64,000 bases of DNA from Lota lota (Eukaryota > Chordata > Actinopteri > Gadiformes > Lotidae), in NCBI GenBank assembly GCA_026745465.1, contig JACYXH010000429.1, positions 4,283,878 to 4,347,877 on the forward strand, given 5' to 3'. The translations under genes and the position numbers were made by a program. Below the pieces are notes generated by a model. It was given only the letters and a program-made list of their open reading frames with translations, was not told the DNA's origin and made no database searches. Below, piece by piece: positions 24,501 to 37,060 of this stretch (position 1 is its first letter; each line of letters opens with the position of its first letter).

Positions 24501-27050
24501 ACAATAAGAGGTTTTGTTCCCTTATAGAGGTCATTGGCAATCTATCCCTTTACACATACAGATATTAAATATAATACTAAAGGGTCTCTAAATACCGTTT
24601 TTAATATCAAACCAATTTGGCGCTCAAATCCTTATGTAAGCCATCCGCCCAGACTACATGGCAGATGCTTACCTCCCCCATCTTTTATACAGATCTCTCC
24701 AGCTCTATATTGTTGTGGCATTGTTGACAACATTTTTAATCAATAAAAACAATATAATCTCTCCCCATCTTTATAAAGCACTTGCAAGGGGTTTTATTGA
24801 AACGGGGATCTGGAAATGCATATATTTTCCACCTGAGTGGCTTTTGGTGCAGCGGGGACAATGCGGCGTGGAGATCAAGATTGTTCCCATCAAGGCTGGC
24901 GGATGAAATGCAAATACAATCAAATCAGGTCTGCCTATACAACCGTTCTCTCCTCCCCAAATGTCAATCTCCCTTTCGCCTCATCATGTGTCTGATGAGA
25001 AATCATAGTGAGGAGCATGGCCTAATCTATGCAAACACACTGTCCGCATTGATTTGTTGAGATGGGATATGTCTTTATTAGAAGCCTGCCATGCGTCTTC
25101 ATTTCCAGCTTCTATAAAAGGGACAAAAGGGGGGTGGGGTGAAGAGAGAGCTGCAGTGTCGTGCAGAAGAAAAGGGGTGAGGGAACTGGAGGGCGGGTGG
25201 GGGCGGTGAACAAGTACTAGTACATCTGAAGATGCTGCAGTCACACGATTGAGATAAGTTACTGAGGACAGCTAGCGAGGGCCGATAGACTCTCAGGAGC
25301 AGGTCGATATTGGACATTGATATGAGGAGAGGAAGGACATACTGCGACACATAGGCTCTCTGTGCGCCTTCAAATGCTAGCTCTCCAGGCTAGGAGTGAG
25401 AGCGAGAGAGTGGAGTGGGGTGGGTGGATAGGGGGTGGGGGTGCAAAAGCTAGCAGACAAAAACAGACAGGTGTCGATAACCTGGGAGGGGGGTTGGGAG
25501 AGGTTGAGACAGAGGGAGAGAGAACACTAGAACACTCTCAGCAAGGCTGCTGGATGTCCTTTTGTCTTGTGTGCACTAAAACAGCTTCAATAAATAGACT
25601 TGGTGAATGCCGAGGTCATGTCTGGTCCCTATGGTGATGAACCGCGCAAGGTGTTCCACCAGCCCAGTCTTCCAGCAGTGCTTCGCTACCTTGGGAACCG
25701 ACCTGCATTTTAGACGCGGCTCAATTAATAATTTAGGGCCCCTTCAGTTACTTTGACGTGCGCATGTGTTTTGCACGAGAGGATGAAAATGCAGAGCTGG
25801 CTTTGCAGTGACAGAGTGGATCAGTCAATCTCGGGGAAGCGAATGACTCAAATGTCAAATTTTACTTGAGCACGGTGAGGCTTGCGAAGGGCTTTAGAGG
25901 TTATTGTTATTGAGTTTTCACGTCGATACCGCGCAATAAGCTAGCATGTGTCGTATAGGAGACACAACTGTAAGAGGACTGTGGTAATATCTAGCAATAA
26001 CTGCTCATTTATTTATGTACTAGGCAGGTTCCTGTGGGTCACAAACAACCAAATTAATAAACAAGGTGTGTATCGCTGACATGCCACTTAGTCATCAAGC
26101 AGTGAGCAAAATAAAAGCAACTGGCTTTCCACAATTTCAATTTGTGTTTGAGTGTGCCATTGCTAATGTTATATTGCTGTGATTGGAAAAGAAAAGAAAA
26201 GACAGATATAATCTGCCGCACTTGAATCTTCATTTACACAACAAAGGAGCAAGCATCCTTGATGTGAATCACAGGGAGCATCGACAGCCAATGGAATGGC
26301 TAGAGAACTCCCATGTGCCTCTTGACTCGCGTAAGCTGGTCACATGGGTCCATGGTATTTACATCAATCTTGTGCTTTGAATAAATGCACTTCGGCCGGC
26401 TCTGACTACAGAGTAAGGGTGGAAACAGCAAGGCCTTTGCTGATAAGAAATGTGCCTACAGGAAAATGAGGGCCATTTCCAAGAGGTTATTTGGAGGAGT
26501 GCTTTTCAAGGTCTCAAAGTGTAGAAATTGTCAATACATTTTTGTCAACTTGTGATGACTTCTACCTTCTTAGAGGCAGGAGGCTGATATCCGCCCGGCT
26601 TTCGCTGCAGTGAAAGTCCCGGTTGCTTGGCAACAGTTAAGAGTTTAGAGTCCACTGTGACTGTGACAGGCAGGGTGCTAGGCTAGCTTGACGAGCGCTT
26701 ATGTGCATGTTGTGCACGAATGTAACAACACAAGCGTGCAAAGGGCGCTCGTGCAACGCACGCACACCGCACGCACACCGCAGATGTGACGACACGCGCC
26801 TCAGATACTTTCGTCAAATAGATGAGTCGTTATAGACCCGGGGAAATGTGGCATCTCCTACATCGCCATGGTGATGCGAGGTCGGGGATGGGAGAGATTA
26901 CAGGAGTCTGTGAGCCATTGTCCCGGGTAGCGCTGGCATCAAACAGCAGCAGGAGCTTCAGAGATCGACGTGGGACCCCCTGCAACCCACTGTCTGCACT
27001 TCCAGACATCAACCTGCCCTTCATCATCCCTATACTAAGGTTTGCATCCA

Positions 27051-27051
<1 letters not shown>

Positions 27052-27083
<32 letters not shown>
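27052..27083 (+). repeat. (CAT)n trinucleotide repeat
   Basis: About ten copies of cat/tca, followed by diverged cgtcatcgcc. Confidence 0.95.
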
Positions 27084-27613
27084 GTCATCGCCATCCAGAC
27101 CAACCACATTGTAGGAATTGACTTTGCCTATATGCCAGGGATATTGAAGATGGAGCTCCGGGTGATGTGGGGGCGAGCAGGCCACGCCCAGCAGGGCTGC
27201 TTCTCCCTGAATCAGTCCTCCACACATGCAGGCTACATCAGGATGAATCCATTGTTGCAGACAGTCTATCGTCATTAAATGTGGAGAGGTAGGCGAGAGG
27301 GGAACGCTGTGTGTGTAATGTGATGTTCCAATGAACCATGGCCTTTATGGTGCACTCCAGGTGCAAGCTATTATTATTGATTCTTTATTGACAAAAAACA
27401 CAAAACACACAACAGCCAATAGCCATGGCAGACTCTGCCGCAACACCATGTTGTTGCTGACTATCAGACAAATAACCTCTGCCTTTTGTATTTCACGAGG
27501 CAGATAGATATGAATATTGGCACATCACAAAAATAAACAGATCACAATAATTAATTCTTTCTATTTTTCAGATTTATTTTATCACACTTGCAAATGCTAT
27601 GTTGTCTGAGAAA

Positions 27614-27614
<1 letters not shown>

Positions 27615-27668
<54 letters not shown>
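27615..27668 (+). repeat. (GT)n microsatellite
   Basis: Fifty-four bases of TG, then gcgtgcatgcgcgcg. Confidence 0.97.
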
Positions 27669-27672
<4 letters not shown>

Positions 27673-28224
27673 CATGCGCGCGTGGGAGTCACCCGTGCTC
27701 ATGTGCTTATGTCAACGCTTGTGCATCCACGTCGCGGCCCCCGCGTTCGCACATATCAGAGAAAACTTGTCACTGTAACACCACTTGTTCCCAATCATTT
27801 GTCAGACCGTGTGAATTGCGGGTTTTGAAATCTCCCCACGTCATGGCACATCAGTGTCATGCATGTTTATCTTTGAGGCGCGGGATTGTCACGCCAGAGA
27901 CAAGAAAACAAACAGCTTCCGATGGGATTGAGGAGATTCTCCGAGATTGAAACCAATGTGCCTATTATGACACTGACAGCTCAAATTGAGAAGAGGAGAG
28001 GGACAGTGCAACAGCCTGAAGGAGCCACACAATATTGCTAACCTGAGCTCCAACAGGCAAAACAGGTGCCTGCTATCTCCGATTAATATCCCAGACAATC
28101 AAAAAGAGCTAAACAATGTCATCCTCGGATCGTGCACAGAATACATTTTCTTTCAGTTTCTTTTTTCCAGGCCACAGTGCGGTTAATAATAAAAAATTAA
28201 ATCGACTTTATGGATTAATAGTCA

Positions 28225-28300
28225 TTTATATTTTGTCATTAAGCAGACACTTTTTGATCCAAAACAACAGGGAACAGGAATTTGAGATGAATGTTGAATC
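28225..28300. mobile_element. fragment of a teleost SINE-like repeat
   Basis: tttgtcattaagcagacac and tttttgatccaaaacaac resemble the very common fish repeat word in which ...tttagcagacgcttttatccaaagcgac... occurs. The same word recurs in a second copy near 33990. The match is from memory and the copy is short. Confidence 0.4.
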
Positions 28301-28825
28301 CAGAAGATTTTGGTTTGGGAGACAAACACCATAACCACCAACATGTATTGACTACACTAGTACTTTTTAATTAAAAGTGTTGTAAGTAATATTTAAGAGC
28401 TATTATTCGAGTGTCATTCGTTAGAAAAGGCAAAGCCATCTGTCGACTATTAGTTACTGAAATGTTTGGTGACTGAAATCTGTTTTGAGGTGAGGACGCC
28501 TGTCTCTGCATGAGCAAATCTTTTCAAGATTTTAGACAAATAATCATTTCTGACCAATCAGGGGATATTTTCCGTGATTTGTTTGGGGAATTTATCTTGC
28601 CTGTCAGTCACAGGTGTGTGAAATGCTACAAAAAAGGGAGGGAGGGAGTAGAAAATGACGCAACATTTATTTGGTTGTTTAGTTTCATAATCTGTCTTTC
28701 TCCTAGTTTCTGCTCTCTCTCGTTACAACTCTCAAATCTTACCTACAGCAGCTTTATGTTAATTGTTCTATCTCACAAAAAGGGAGCCGGCGTCAAAGAT
28801 GGTTACACAGGTGGAGGGGGAGGAT

Positions 28826-28872
28826 TTTGTGTGTGTGTATTTGTGTGTGCGTGTGCGTGATGCGTGTGTGTA
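28826..28872 (+). repeat. GT/CA tract against the exon 2 splice donor
   Basis: The plus strand reads tgtgtgtgtatttgtgtgtg with further gtgcgtg words. On the transcribed strand it is a CA-rich run that begins immediately after the GT of the donor. Confidence 0.93.
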
Positions 28873-28873
28873 C

Positions 28874-29089
28874 CTGTGGCTGGGTCGATGGTGCGTTCAA
28901 TAAGGTGGTCGTCCTGGTGCACCCATTCTCCGTTGCACTTGAAGTAGATCTGCGTGGCAGGCGTGGAGCGGCAGGTCAGCGTCACAGGCTTGTTCTTCAC
29001 AATGTACTCATCCTCCGGCTCCACCAGGAAGTGAGGTAACAGGTCGGTGAAGGCGGCAGGAAGTGTCGACGTGGCAGTGTGCTCAGAAC
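28874..29089 (-). CDS. unc5a: unc5a-like netrin receptor, exon 2 (mature N-terminus and first half of Ig domain 1)
   Basis: This exon encodes the start of the receptor ectodomain. It follows the acceptor ...ccccag and ends at the donor ACAG|GTACAC, with phase 1 at both ends (216 nt). Read on the minus strand, about 20 poorly conserved residues lead into DLLPHFLVEPED, then EYIVKNKPVTLTC and ATQIYFKCNGEWV, the hallmark start of the UNC5 Ig1 domain with its first two cysteines. DLLPHFLVEPED and the later HLIER resemble mammalian UNC5A more than UNC5B, C or D, as I recall those sequences. In the family Ig1 contributes to netrin, FLRT and glypican binding at growth-cone and cell surfaces. The intron after it begins directly with a CA-rich tract. 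Assignment to the UNC5 family is near certain; the A paralogue is likely, supported jointly by exons 2, 3, 5 and 6. Confidence 0.93.
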
Positions 29090-29339
29090 CTGGGGTTACA
29101 GAGAGAGTGAGAGGATGAAGGCTGCACTCTCTTTCAAATTTGAACGTCTAAAAAAACGTTTATTTTTATTTTACTGTTCAAGAAATTGTTCTGTTCAAGC
29201 AATATAGAAATAAGAGCACCACATGACTGATGAGGAATTCTGGTGTTATAGCCAGTCAGCACCCATAAAAAAAAAGTAGGTATGAAGGATCATAAATACA
29301 GGACAAAGTTATTAAATAAATAAGAGAATGAGAAGAACT

Positions 29340-29425
29340 AGATAGAAACAATGAAAAAGAGAGAGAGCAAGAGAGGGTGAAAGAGAGGGAGAGAGCGTGA
29401 GCGAGATACAGAGAAAAAGTGGTAA
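29340..29425 (+). repeat. GA-rich imperfect repeat
   Basis: gagagagagcaagag words continue to about 29420 on the plus strand, near the 5' side of exon 2. Confidence 0.85.
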
Positions 29426-31031
29426 GAGACCATTAGAGATGGGAAGAAACTGCCAGTTGTAAAAAAAAACAAAAAAGGGAGTGATTGGGTAGAGCGAAGG
29501 TATAGGGGAGGGTGGATTCCGTATCAAGAGACAAGTGGGAAGCCGTAGTGGAAGCGACACAGCTCGCTATTGTGCCGACTGAGATGGTACTAATGGGACA
29601 GTGAAGCCCCATCACCCTTCCTCCCCACCCCTTAACCCCCACATCCCCACATCCCTCCCCCACTCCCTCTTCTCTCCCCATCATCACCCTTACTTCCTTC
29701 CGTCCTTTCTTCCTTCCCCACATTCTGTGCTCTTAATCACCCGCTCCCTTAGCATCAGTGGCCTGATGGACCAACCGGCAGCCATAAATCCTCGCGTCCC
29801 GGCGACCAGGCCACTCCGGGTTGTGTTATATGGCTCTGGAAGCAAGGACCCTAACTCTGAATGCATTAAAACGTGACGGGCCGTGAGGTGGAGGGAGGGG
29901 ATGGGGTAGGGTGGGTTGGGGGGGGGGCGACGACGACAAAGGGCTGGTGATGACTGACAGCTAAGACAGCCCATCGCCCTCAAATTACCTCCTGCGGTAC
30001 CTATTTCATTTCCCCCGAAGCATACATGACACACAAGAGACACGAGAAGGAGGCCAGCAGAAGGCGGAGGAGCAGGTGGAGGAGGAGGACGAGGAGGTGG
30101 AGAAGAGAAGAAGAGGAGAGAGTGAAGGTGCAATGCATTCCTACGGGAAGCAGAAATAGAAGCTGTCCTTCAGAAAAGGATAATGAGCGGTGATTTAGAG
30201 CAAAGTTTTGGGAGACTTGGGCTGCCGATAAAACAAAACCTGGATAGTGCACGTGCACTTTCCCCGCCACGGCTGCGCGTTCTCCTCCTAAACAGATTGG
30301 TGCGAGAAAAAAAAAAGACACTAGACTGTTCAAATTGGAAAATAACCTCTTTGAGCTGCTGCCCCTCTGGGGAGACTGGTGAATCCTGAAATAAAACCCA
30401 TTTAAAAAAGGAAAAAAAGAACAGGAGTGTAATATTAATTTACTGCCCTGAATCAAATATGGCTGACACGCTGGGCAGTTACGGCCCATCTCAATCACTC
30501 CCTTTGCGGGCCCGATAGGGCTGGAGTCCACATCTCTCTTAATGAAACTGCAACGCTCGAACTGACCTTTTCCTCCTCTCTTCCCTCCCACCCTTCTCCC
30601 TCTCCCTCATCCTTCCCTCTCTTTTATCCCTGCAGCTTACAGATGCCAGGGTCAGGCATAATATTGGGCTGTGTCATAAACACCAATCTCGGGATAAAGA
30701 CATTATCCGGCTAGTTCCGCCCCCGCTACACATTATGTTAATGTCTCCCTTTCTTTTTCTATGTGATTCCTCTATTCCTGTGTGCTGAGTCGCTGATTTA
30801 TAAAGGGGAGGAGAGGGGGAGGTGGGTGTTCAGGGTACAGTGAATCACCCTGCTGTCGCTGTACCCCATTAATGTATCGTGTACATGTTTAACTCTTAAT
30901 GAAAACTAAATGTTCTGTGTCCAATGAAGGACATACATCACTTGCTGACACTTTCGCCTTCTCCCCTTAATTTTCAAAAATTTTCACATTGGTATTCACC
31001 GAGAGATAAACCCCCTTTACCTGTTATCTAA

Positions 31032-31062
<31 letters not shown>

Positions 31063-31071
31063 ACACACACA
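31032..31071 (+). repeat. poly-C plus (AC)n compound repeat
   Basis: A run of 17 C passes directly into about 23 bases of AC. Confidence 0.93.
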
Positions 31072-31986
31072 AGTCGATTTTCCTGCTGAAGTGTGCATGT
31101 GTAGATTTGTGTGTCCTGTAAGTTTGGAAGTGTGTGTGCCTGTGTGTGTGTGCGTGTGTGTGTGTATTCGAGTGTACGTGTGCATGCATATTCAAAGCAA
31201 AGCCAGAGTGCATTATGAACGATGTGCTTAGTTGCATCGGCAGAGGACCAAACCTTTGCTTAATAAAAAGAGCGGCGGGTGGTGGGGTGGTGGTGTGTTG
31301 GAAAGCATGTCTCCTAATAGGCCGGCCTCCAGCTTTGTGACCGTGGCCATTAGCGGGCTTGGCTGACACTCTGTACTCTCCCTCTGTACTCGCTCGCTCT
31401 CCGAGGCAGCCAAGAGCGTGCGGCCAGCTACGAAACACAGGCCGGAGCTCACCTCGCACCCGTTGGGTTAATCAGCTACCCAGACACGGGGGCTCAGGTG
31501 GAGGAGAAACAGGAGGGCTTACAGAGTGGACCGTCACCGGTTGCGTGAGAGGTAGGGTGGGGGTGAGAGGAAGCTAGGAGTGGGGGTGTCACGCCACGAG
31601 GAGCGCTTGATGAGGCGCTGGCGTTGTAAAACCCGCCGCTGCCCGCTCATTTGGGAGGGGTCACATTCAACGCCCAGTGCCCAACTTCTGATGATGCTGT
31701 TATTTGTGTGTGTGTATGTGTGTGCGTGCATGCGTGTGTGTGTGCATGGGTGGCTGGGTGCACGTGTGCTTGCATGTCAGTGCATACACGTGTGCCGCAT
31801 GAGTGTGGAGGTGGGGGCGTGTTTGGTGGGGGTTGGTCGTTAGTTTTACTACATTCCCTTTCAGGTTAATAAGGTTAAACGTCACCTTTTGGGGTAAAGT
31901 CAATCGCTTGCGAGGAGGCTATTCCAGTCACGCATTGGTTTATATCAGAGCTGTAATAGAGGACTGATTGGCTTACATTATTGTCA

Positions 31987-31988
<2 letters not shown>

Positions 31989-32023
<35 letters not shown>
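31989..32023 (+). repeat. (CA)n microsatellite
   Basis: About 35 bases of CA, followed by imperfect acatacaaac repeats to about 32060. Confidence 0.95.
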
Positions 32024-32027
<4 letters not shown>

Positions 32028-33339
32028 AAGACATACACACAAACACACACATGCAAACACAAAGGACTGAATATCAGCCACTTAACAGACTCCTTGCGGG
32101 TCAGTGCACAAATCAAATAGACATAGAGTAGCACTATGGGAATTGCATTAGAATCCGCTGAATGCAATGAAAGTCTTTGATTAATTGTCATGGGCATCTC
32201 TAAGCGTATTGCCTGATCATTTTGTACACACAGGTTTGTCTGCTGTGTCAAGTGAAGGCACAATAACGACCGCTTGATAAACATGTAAATGCGTAACATC
32301 TTATGTTACCTTGGATCGCACCATGGGCATACTTGTGCATGGCACAGAGAGAAAATATCTGAAAGAATCAAATATATACGCTTTGACATTAATTGACTCA
32401 TGTATTAAGTGTGTAGAGTTAACACATTTTTGTTTTCTTTTTCTGGAGAACCTGTGTGTGGATCAGAGTATATGATTAGCTGTGTAAGAATGAAGATGTC
32501 TGGTTGTACAAGAGACAGGCAGATGTCAGCCAGTCAGTACTGCTCACATTTAAAAGGCCTGCAGTTGGCTTCACAACCTGCCAGTGTGTTCACCCGGGGA
32601 GAAGAGGGTACACAGACATGCTTGGTCTGGTTCATCCTTTGATGTTGCTGTGTCGTGTTGTTGTCATTTCTGGTTAAACTCAGAGAATCACAAATCAAAC
32701 CTATTAAATAATAAAGAAAACAGCCCACTGCAATTCTCCACTTTCTCTCTGATTTATTTATGTATTTATTTATTCATTTATTTCTAATTGCCCATTCATG
32801 TATGAAAATAATGACTCGCTGGATTCAATGCAGCATGCTAATGCTAACGAGCAGGAATAAAGCAAGCTTTACAGGAAATTTACTTTTTCGTTTCTACCAA
32901 ACCGCTCAAACACAAAACATGCCCTTCATAAACATTAATTCCAGATTTTTTTAAATTTTGTTATGTATTTCTTGATTTTATTGGTGTCATGTCCTCCAAG
33001 AATAGCATCATTCTTGAGTTAATCACGAGTTATGGTTTCTTTTGCGGCGCTGAACAGACGCTGTGACGCTTTTCATGACACCATCAGCGGCACCTTACAA
33101 TGTCTTCTGAAGTTAATTCAATTAAAATTACTACCTGAAATATTAGACACATTCTCCGGTTTAGCTGCCTGGGTGACTAAAACCGTGATCAAGTTAATTA
33201 TTGGTTCATTGGTTTGTGTTTGTGTGTGTAAGTGTGTGCGTGTGGGCCTATGCCAAGTATGTGTTTATTTTGTAAAGAAAATGTCTTTGCACTTGCATAT
33301 TAGGTAATTTGTATAATAGTCACTGTATCTGTCTCTCTC

Positions 33340-33510
<171 letters not shown>

Positions 33511-33717
33511 GCTGTTCAAACAGAAATGTATTGGGAAGAGCAACGTTCTGTACGATGGTAAATGCCCTGAAGCTGACTGATCTATGTTTGTCCCCAGATG
33601 ACAAATATTTACTCTTCCATGTGTCTGGGATTCCAAATAAATCTTTCAATGAGGGAACCATACTTCCACAAGCATTCCCTCCACCATTGATCTTTCTCAC
33701 ACGCATGCACATGTACT

Positions 33718-33720
<3 letters not shown>

Positions 33721-33752
<32 letters not shown>
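33721..33752 (+). repeat. (CA)n microsatellite
   Basis: Thirty-two bases of CA. Confidence 0.96.
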
Positions 33753-33756
<4 letters not shown>

Positions 33757-33984
33757 AATGAAAGGATACCTCTTTGAGGATGTGGAGATGCAGGAAACTA
33801 TGACTCATTAGGTTATTAAGACACAGATGTAAACGTGGAACAATCGTGTTTACCTGTGATTCAAACGACCCAGCTTCACAGAAAAATAACATTAACAGGA
33901 ACATTCATCAACAGGAAGTTTCATTATATCCCCAGTGCAGCAATAGTCATGGATTCCAAATGCTCAAAAAGGTTTTCAGGCCTA

Positions 33985-34150
33985 TTCATTTAGCCCACGC
34001 TTGTAACCAAAGCAACTGACACTCAAATCAGACACATGTCATGAAGACGCATTAAGGGGTTATGGGAACCTTGCTTGAGCTGTGGACATTGGGGTGGAAC
34101 CCTGAACCTTTCAACTGGAAGTAAGATGGCCACTATGCTGACCACTCGCT
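33985..34150 (-). mobile_element. degraded SINE-like repeat (tRNA-type head on the minus strand)
   Basis: attcatttagcccacgcttg and taaccaaagcaactgaca match the common teleost repeat word also seen near 28230. Further on, tggggtggaaccctgaacct and ggccactatgctgaccac resemble the reverse of a tRNA-like head with a diverged B box (ggttcagggttccacc on the minus strand). The family name is not certain. Confidence 0.4.
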
Positions 34151-34181
34151 CATTGGAATCATTGGGAAAAGTAATCTGAAA

Positions 34182-34819
34182 CTGTGGCTGCTTTCACACT
34201 TGAGCTGTTGGGTCCGTCTGATTCAAACCACCGAGCATTTCCTTGTGATAGTACCTTTCGTTTGGGGTGTGAACGCGCATTCCAACTCTGGTGCGGACCA
34301 AACAAACAAACAAACTGGTCCGCTGGAAAACATGCTGGTCCGCTTCCAAGTGAACTACGTTCGGTACGCTTAAGGTGAGCACATGATCCGAACCAACTAC
34401 AGGAAACAAAGCAAAAGACAGTGTCTCAACGCAGCATGGCTGTCTAACTTCATACAACATGAATCAACACAGTTTGACATGCGATTGCAATGTTTTAAAT
34501 TGCGTTCAAACTGAATGTGCTGCTCACAGTGTGCACATTGGTATAACATTGACATAACATCCAGAGAAGTTGTAGTTTTGCATCCACACAGCGAAATCGA
34601 TTCTATATAGTTTTTTTTATGGATGACAGTGACGCAACCCCTGACAAACTTTTCTGACCAAATAACCACGTAGTTTGCTTATGTGTGGTGTTTTCACATT
34701 TTGGTTCTCTTTTAAATATCGCAGTGTGAACACAAAAAAATGAGTCAGGGTGAAACTGCAACATTGAAACATGCTGGATCGAACAACATCAACCAAACTA
34801 TTATTGTGAAAGCACCCTG
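34182..34819. mobile_element. degraded non-autonomous DNA transposon with short terminal inverted repeats
   Basis: The left end GGCTGCTTTCACA (34186-34198) and the right end TGTGAAAGCACCC (34805-34817) pair with one mismatch over 13 bases. Internal words such as ggtgcggaccaaac and ctggtccgct are typical of a fish repeat family as I recall it. No transposase frame and no clear target duplication were seen. A similar end (agggcattttcacatccag) lies near 43204. Confidence 0.5.
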
Positions 34820-35521
34820 AAGGGCATGTGGGAACAGGGTGGCGGGGGAGGGGGGGTTGTGATAGCGAGCACTGGAGCCAAACTTCATCAAACTCCTACC
34901 TCACCTCCCTGCTGTGCAAGACATCCAGGTGACAACCAGGGACAGATGGAGGCGAAGGAGAGCAGGGAGGACATGGCGGAACTGTGAGAATCTGCTCGGT
35001 GACACACACGCAGAGTGTGACTTTAGCGCAGACTTCCTACGCGCACATTTAATGGGGGAAAATAAATTGCCTGCTAAGCATGTTCGTCTATGCAGTAGTG
35101 GTGCATCTGCGTCGTTTCATTAGTTGGCTGTATACTGTCAACACGCGTTGCTCACCGTGTTACTTAGAAAATAAATAAAAATAAAATATATATTATGGTC
35201 ATATTATTGTATTTTTCATTGCCCTCCATAATTGGTCTATTTTCAAATGAAAAGGTTCAAAAATTAAGTTTCATATTCATGTTTCTTCATAGTACCTGCT
35301 GATTCAAGACAGAGTTTGCAATCTTTCCTACCTTGCTTTGTAGCTGACACGTCTGAAGGTGAGTCCTACACATTTTATACAGCGGCTTTGCACGCCTGTT
35401 GATCTATTTTTGCTGGCTTTTACTTGTTATTTGTTGTTTTCTGATCTCTGCGAGGCTTCATCTCAGTAGGGGGTCAGGGAAAGGGAACATTCCTGTCTCT
35501 CCTTCCCTTAAAAGGGAATTA

Positions 35522-35524
<3 letters not shown>

Positions 35525-35577
<53 letters not shown>
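35525..35577 (+). repeat. (GT)n microsatellite
   Basis: About 53 bases of GT. Confidence 0.97.
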
Positions 35578-35579
<2 letters not shown>

Positions 35580-36950
35580 CATGTTTGACTCAAATTTATG
35601 CCGGCATGTGCATGTGAGTAAGAATACATAAAGAAAAGACGGATAACAAAGCACTGATCTTAATCAAAACCACGACACAACTGACACCTTCACTGTCAAT
35701 TGCCCTGAGTCCAAATAAGAATAACTTTTATGTATTGAGTGAACCAAGTTGTACATTGTGAAAACCCTCCATTGATGTGATGTGGTCAAGGAAAGTTCAG
35801 ACCCACAGCCCTTGATCTGATCTTTTCCCCATTCTTGTGTGGTTTGTGTAAGGAGAATGGCCATGCTGACACACAGACGCTTACTGAGTAGCAGTCAACA
35901 CAGCTCGCCTCGATGACTTCCAATGAGCATTAATAGGCGCGATAACTTAAACATGTACCACTAGTCCCTAGAAATCCCTATGCACATTAAATAAAACTTT
36001 GATTATGGTCTTATATATTGTTGAATCTCTCTCGGCGATGACAAGCTTGGTTTCGGCTGAACAGGACCCCATTAATTCTAAAAGCAGATCCTAGCGGAGA
36101 TTAACTCAAAATAGCTATGAGGGCAGGAAAACTTATGTCAAAGGAATGTCAGGTCACATAATTCTGTTTCCATGGAGCCTCTGAGGTTAGCATTTCCTTC
36201 TCTTGCTTCATGCAAAGGTCTTGGTCAAAAAGTAAAAAATCCACCCCTGAGAATACTTAAAGGTGTGAATAATACATGTCCAGAACATCAAGAGGCGCTA
36301 ACCTGTAGGTGATGAGCCAGCAGCAACCACCCATGAATGACCAATACAGAGACCAGACCTTTAGGCCTGTTTGTGTGATGAAAGGCTCAATAGATTTTAG
36401 TTTCAGATGGAAAGCAAACGAGCAAATGCAAGTAACCAATCGAGTTCCCCTCTAGCCTAGTAAGTTTTGTATAAGTAGACATGCCATTGATGTCGTCAAT
36501 GACGCCAAAGTCGTCGGGAATTTAAATGAGAAACCGATTCAAGTTTTAAACACTTTCATACCTCGTTTTCTTTGTTCAGACACAAAGAAAGGGAAAGCAA
36601 AACAGCTCCCTCTTTTAAACAGCCTTGATCCAACTAAACCTGGGATCTCTACTCTCGCGGATCTTCAAAGCCTCACCTGCAGTTCAGCGCAAGAAATTAT
36701 CTAAAAAGGCTGTGGGATCAAAAAACAAATTTTGACTTAATAACTACATACACGCAGTCCTCAAAGGGAGGCAAGGTTATGGCGAGCTATCAGGAGAGGG
36801 GGCCAGGCAGTAACAGCCGTTTGCCATCCAGAGCACGCAACGCGCGACACACACACACCCCACGCACTCATGAATTTGTCATTCCCATACGCTTAGCCCG
36901 GAAACGAGTTAAACAGAAAGTAAGTTGATTACAGAGCTCAACGTGGGGTT

Positions 36951-37060
<110 letters not shown>

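Noticed and set aside
30001-30591. 196-codon minus-strand frame
   Set aside because: It shows Ser/Leu/Pro-rich low-complexity stretches from gga/gag-rich DNA, no recognisable domain, and no family similarity that I know.
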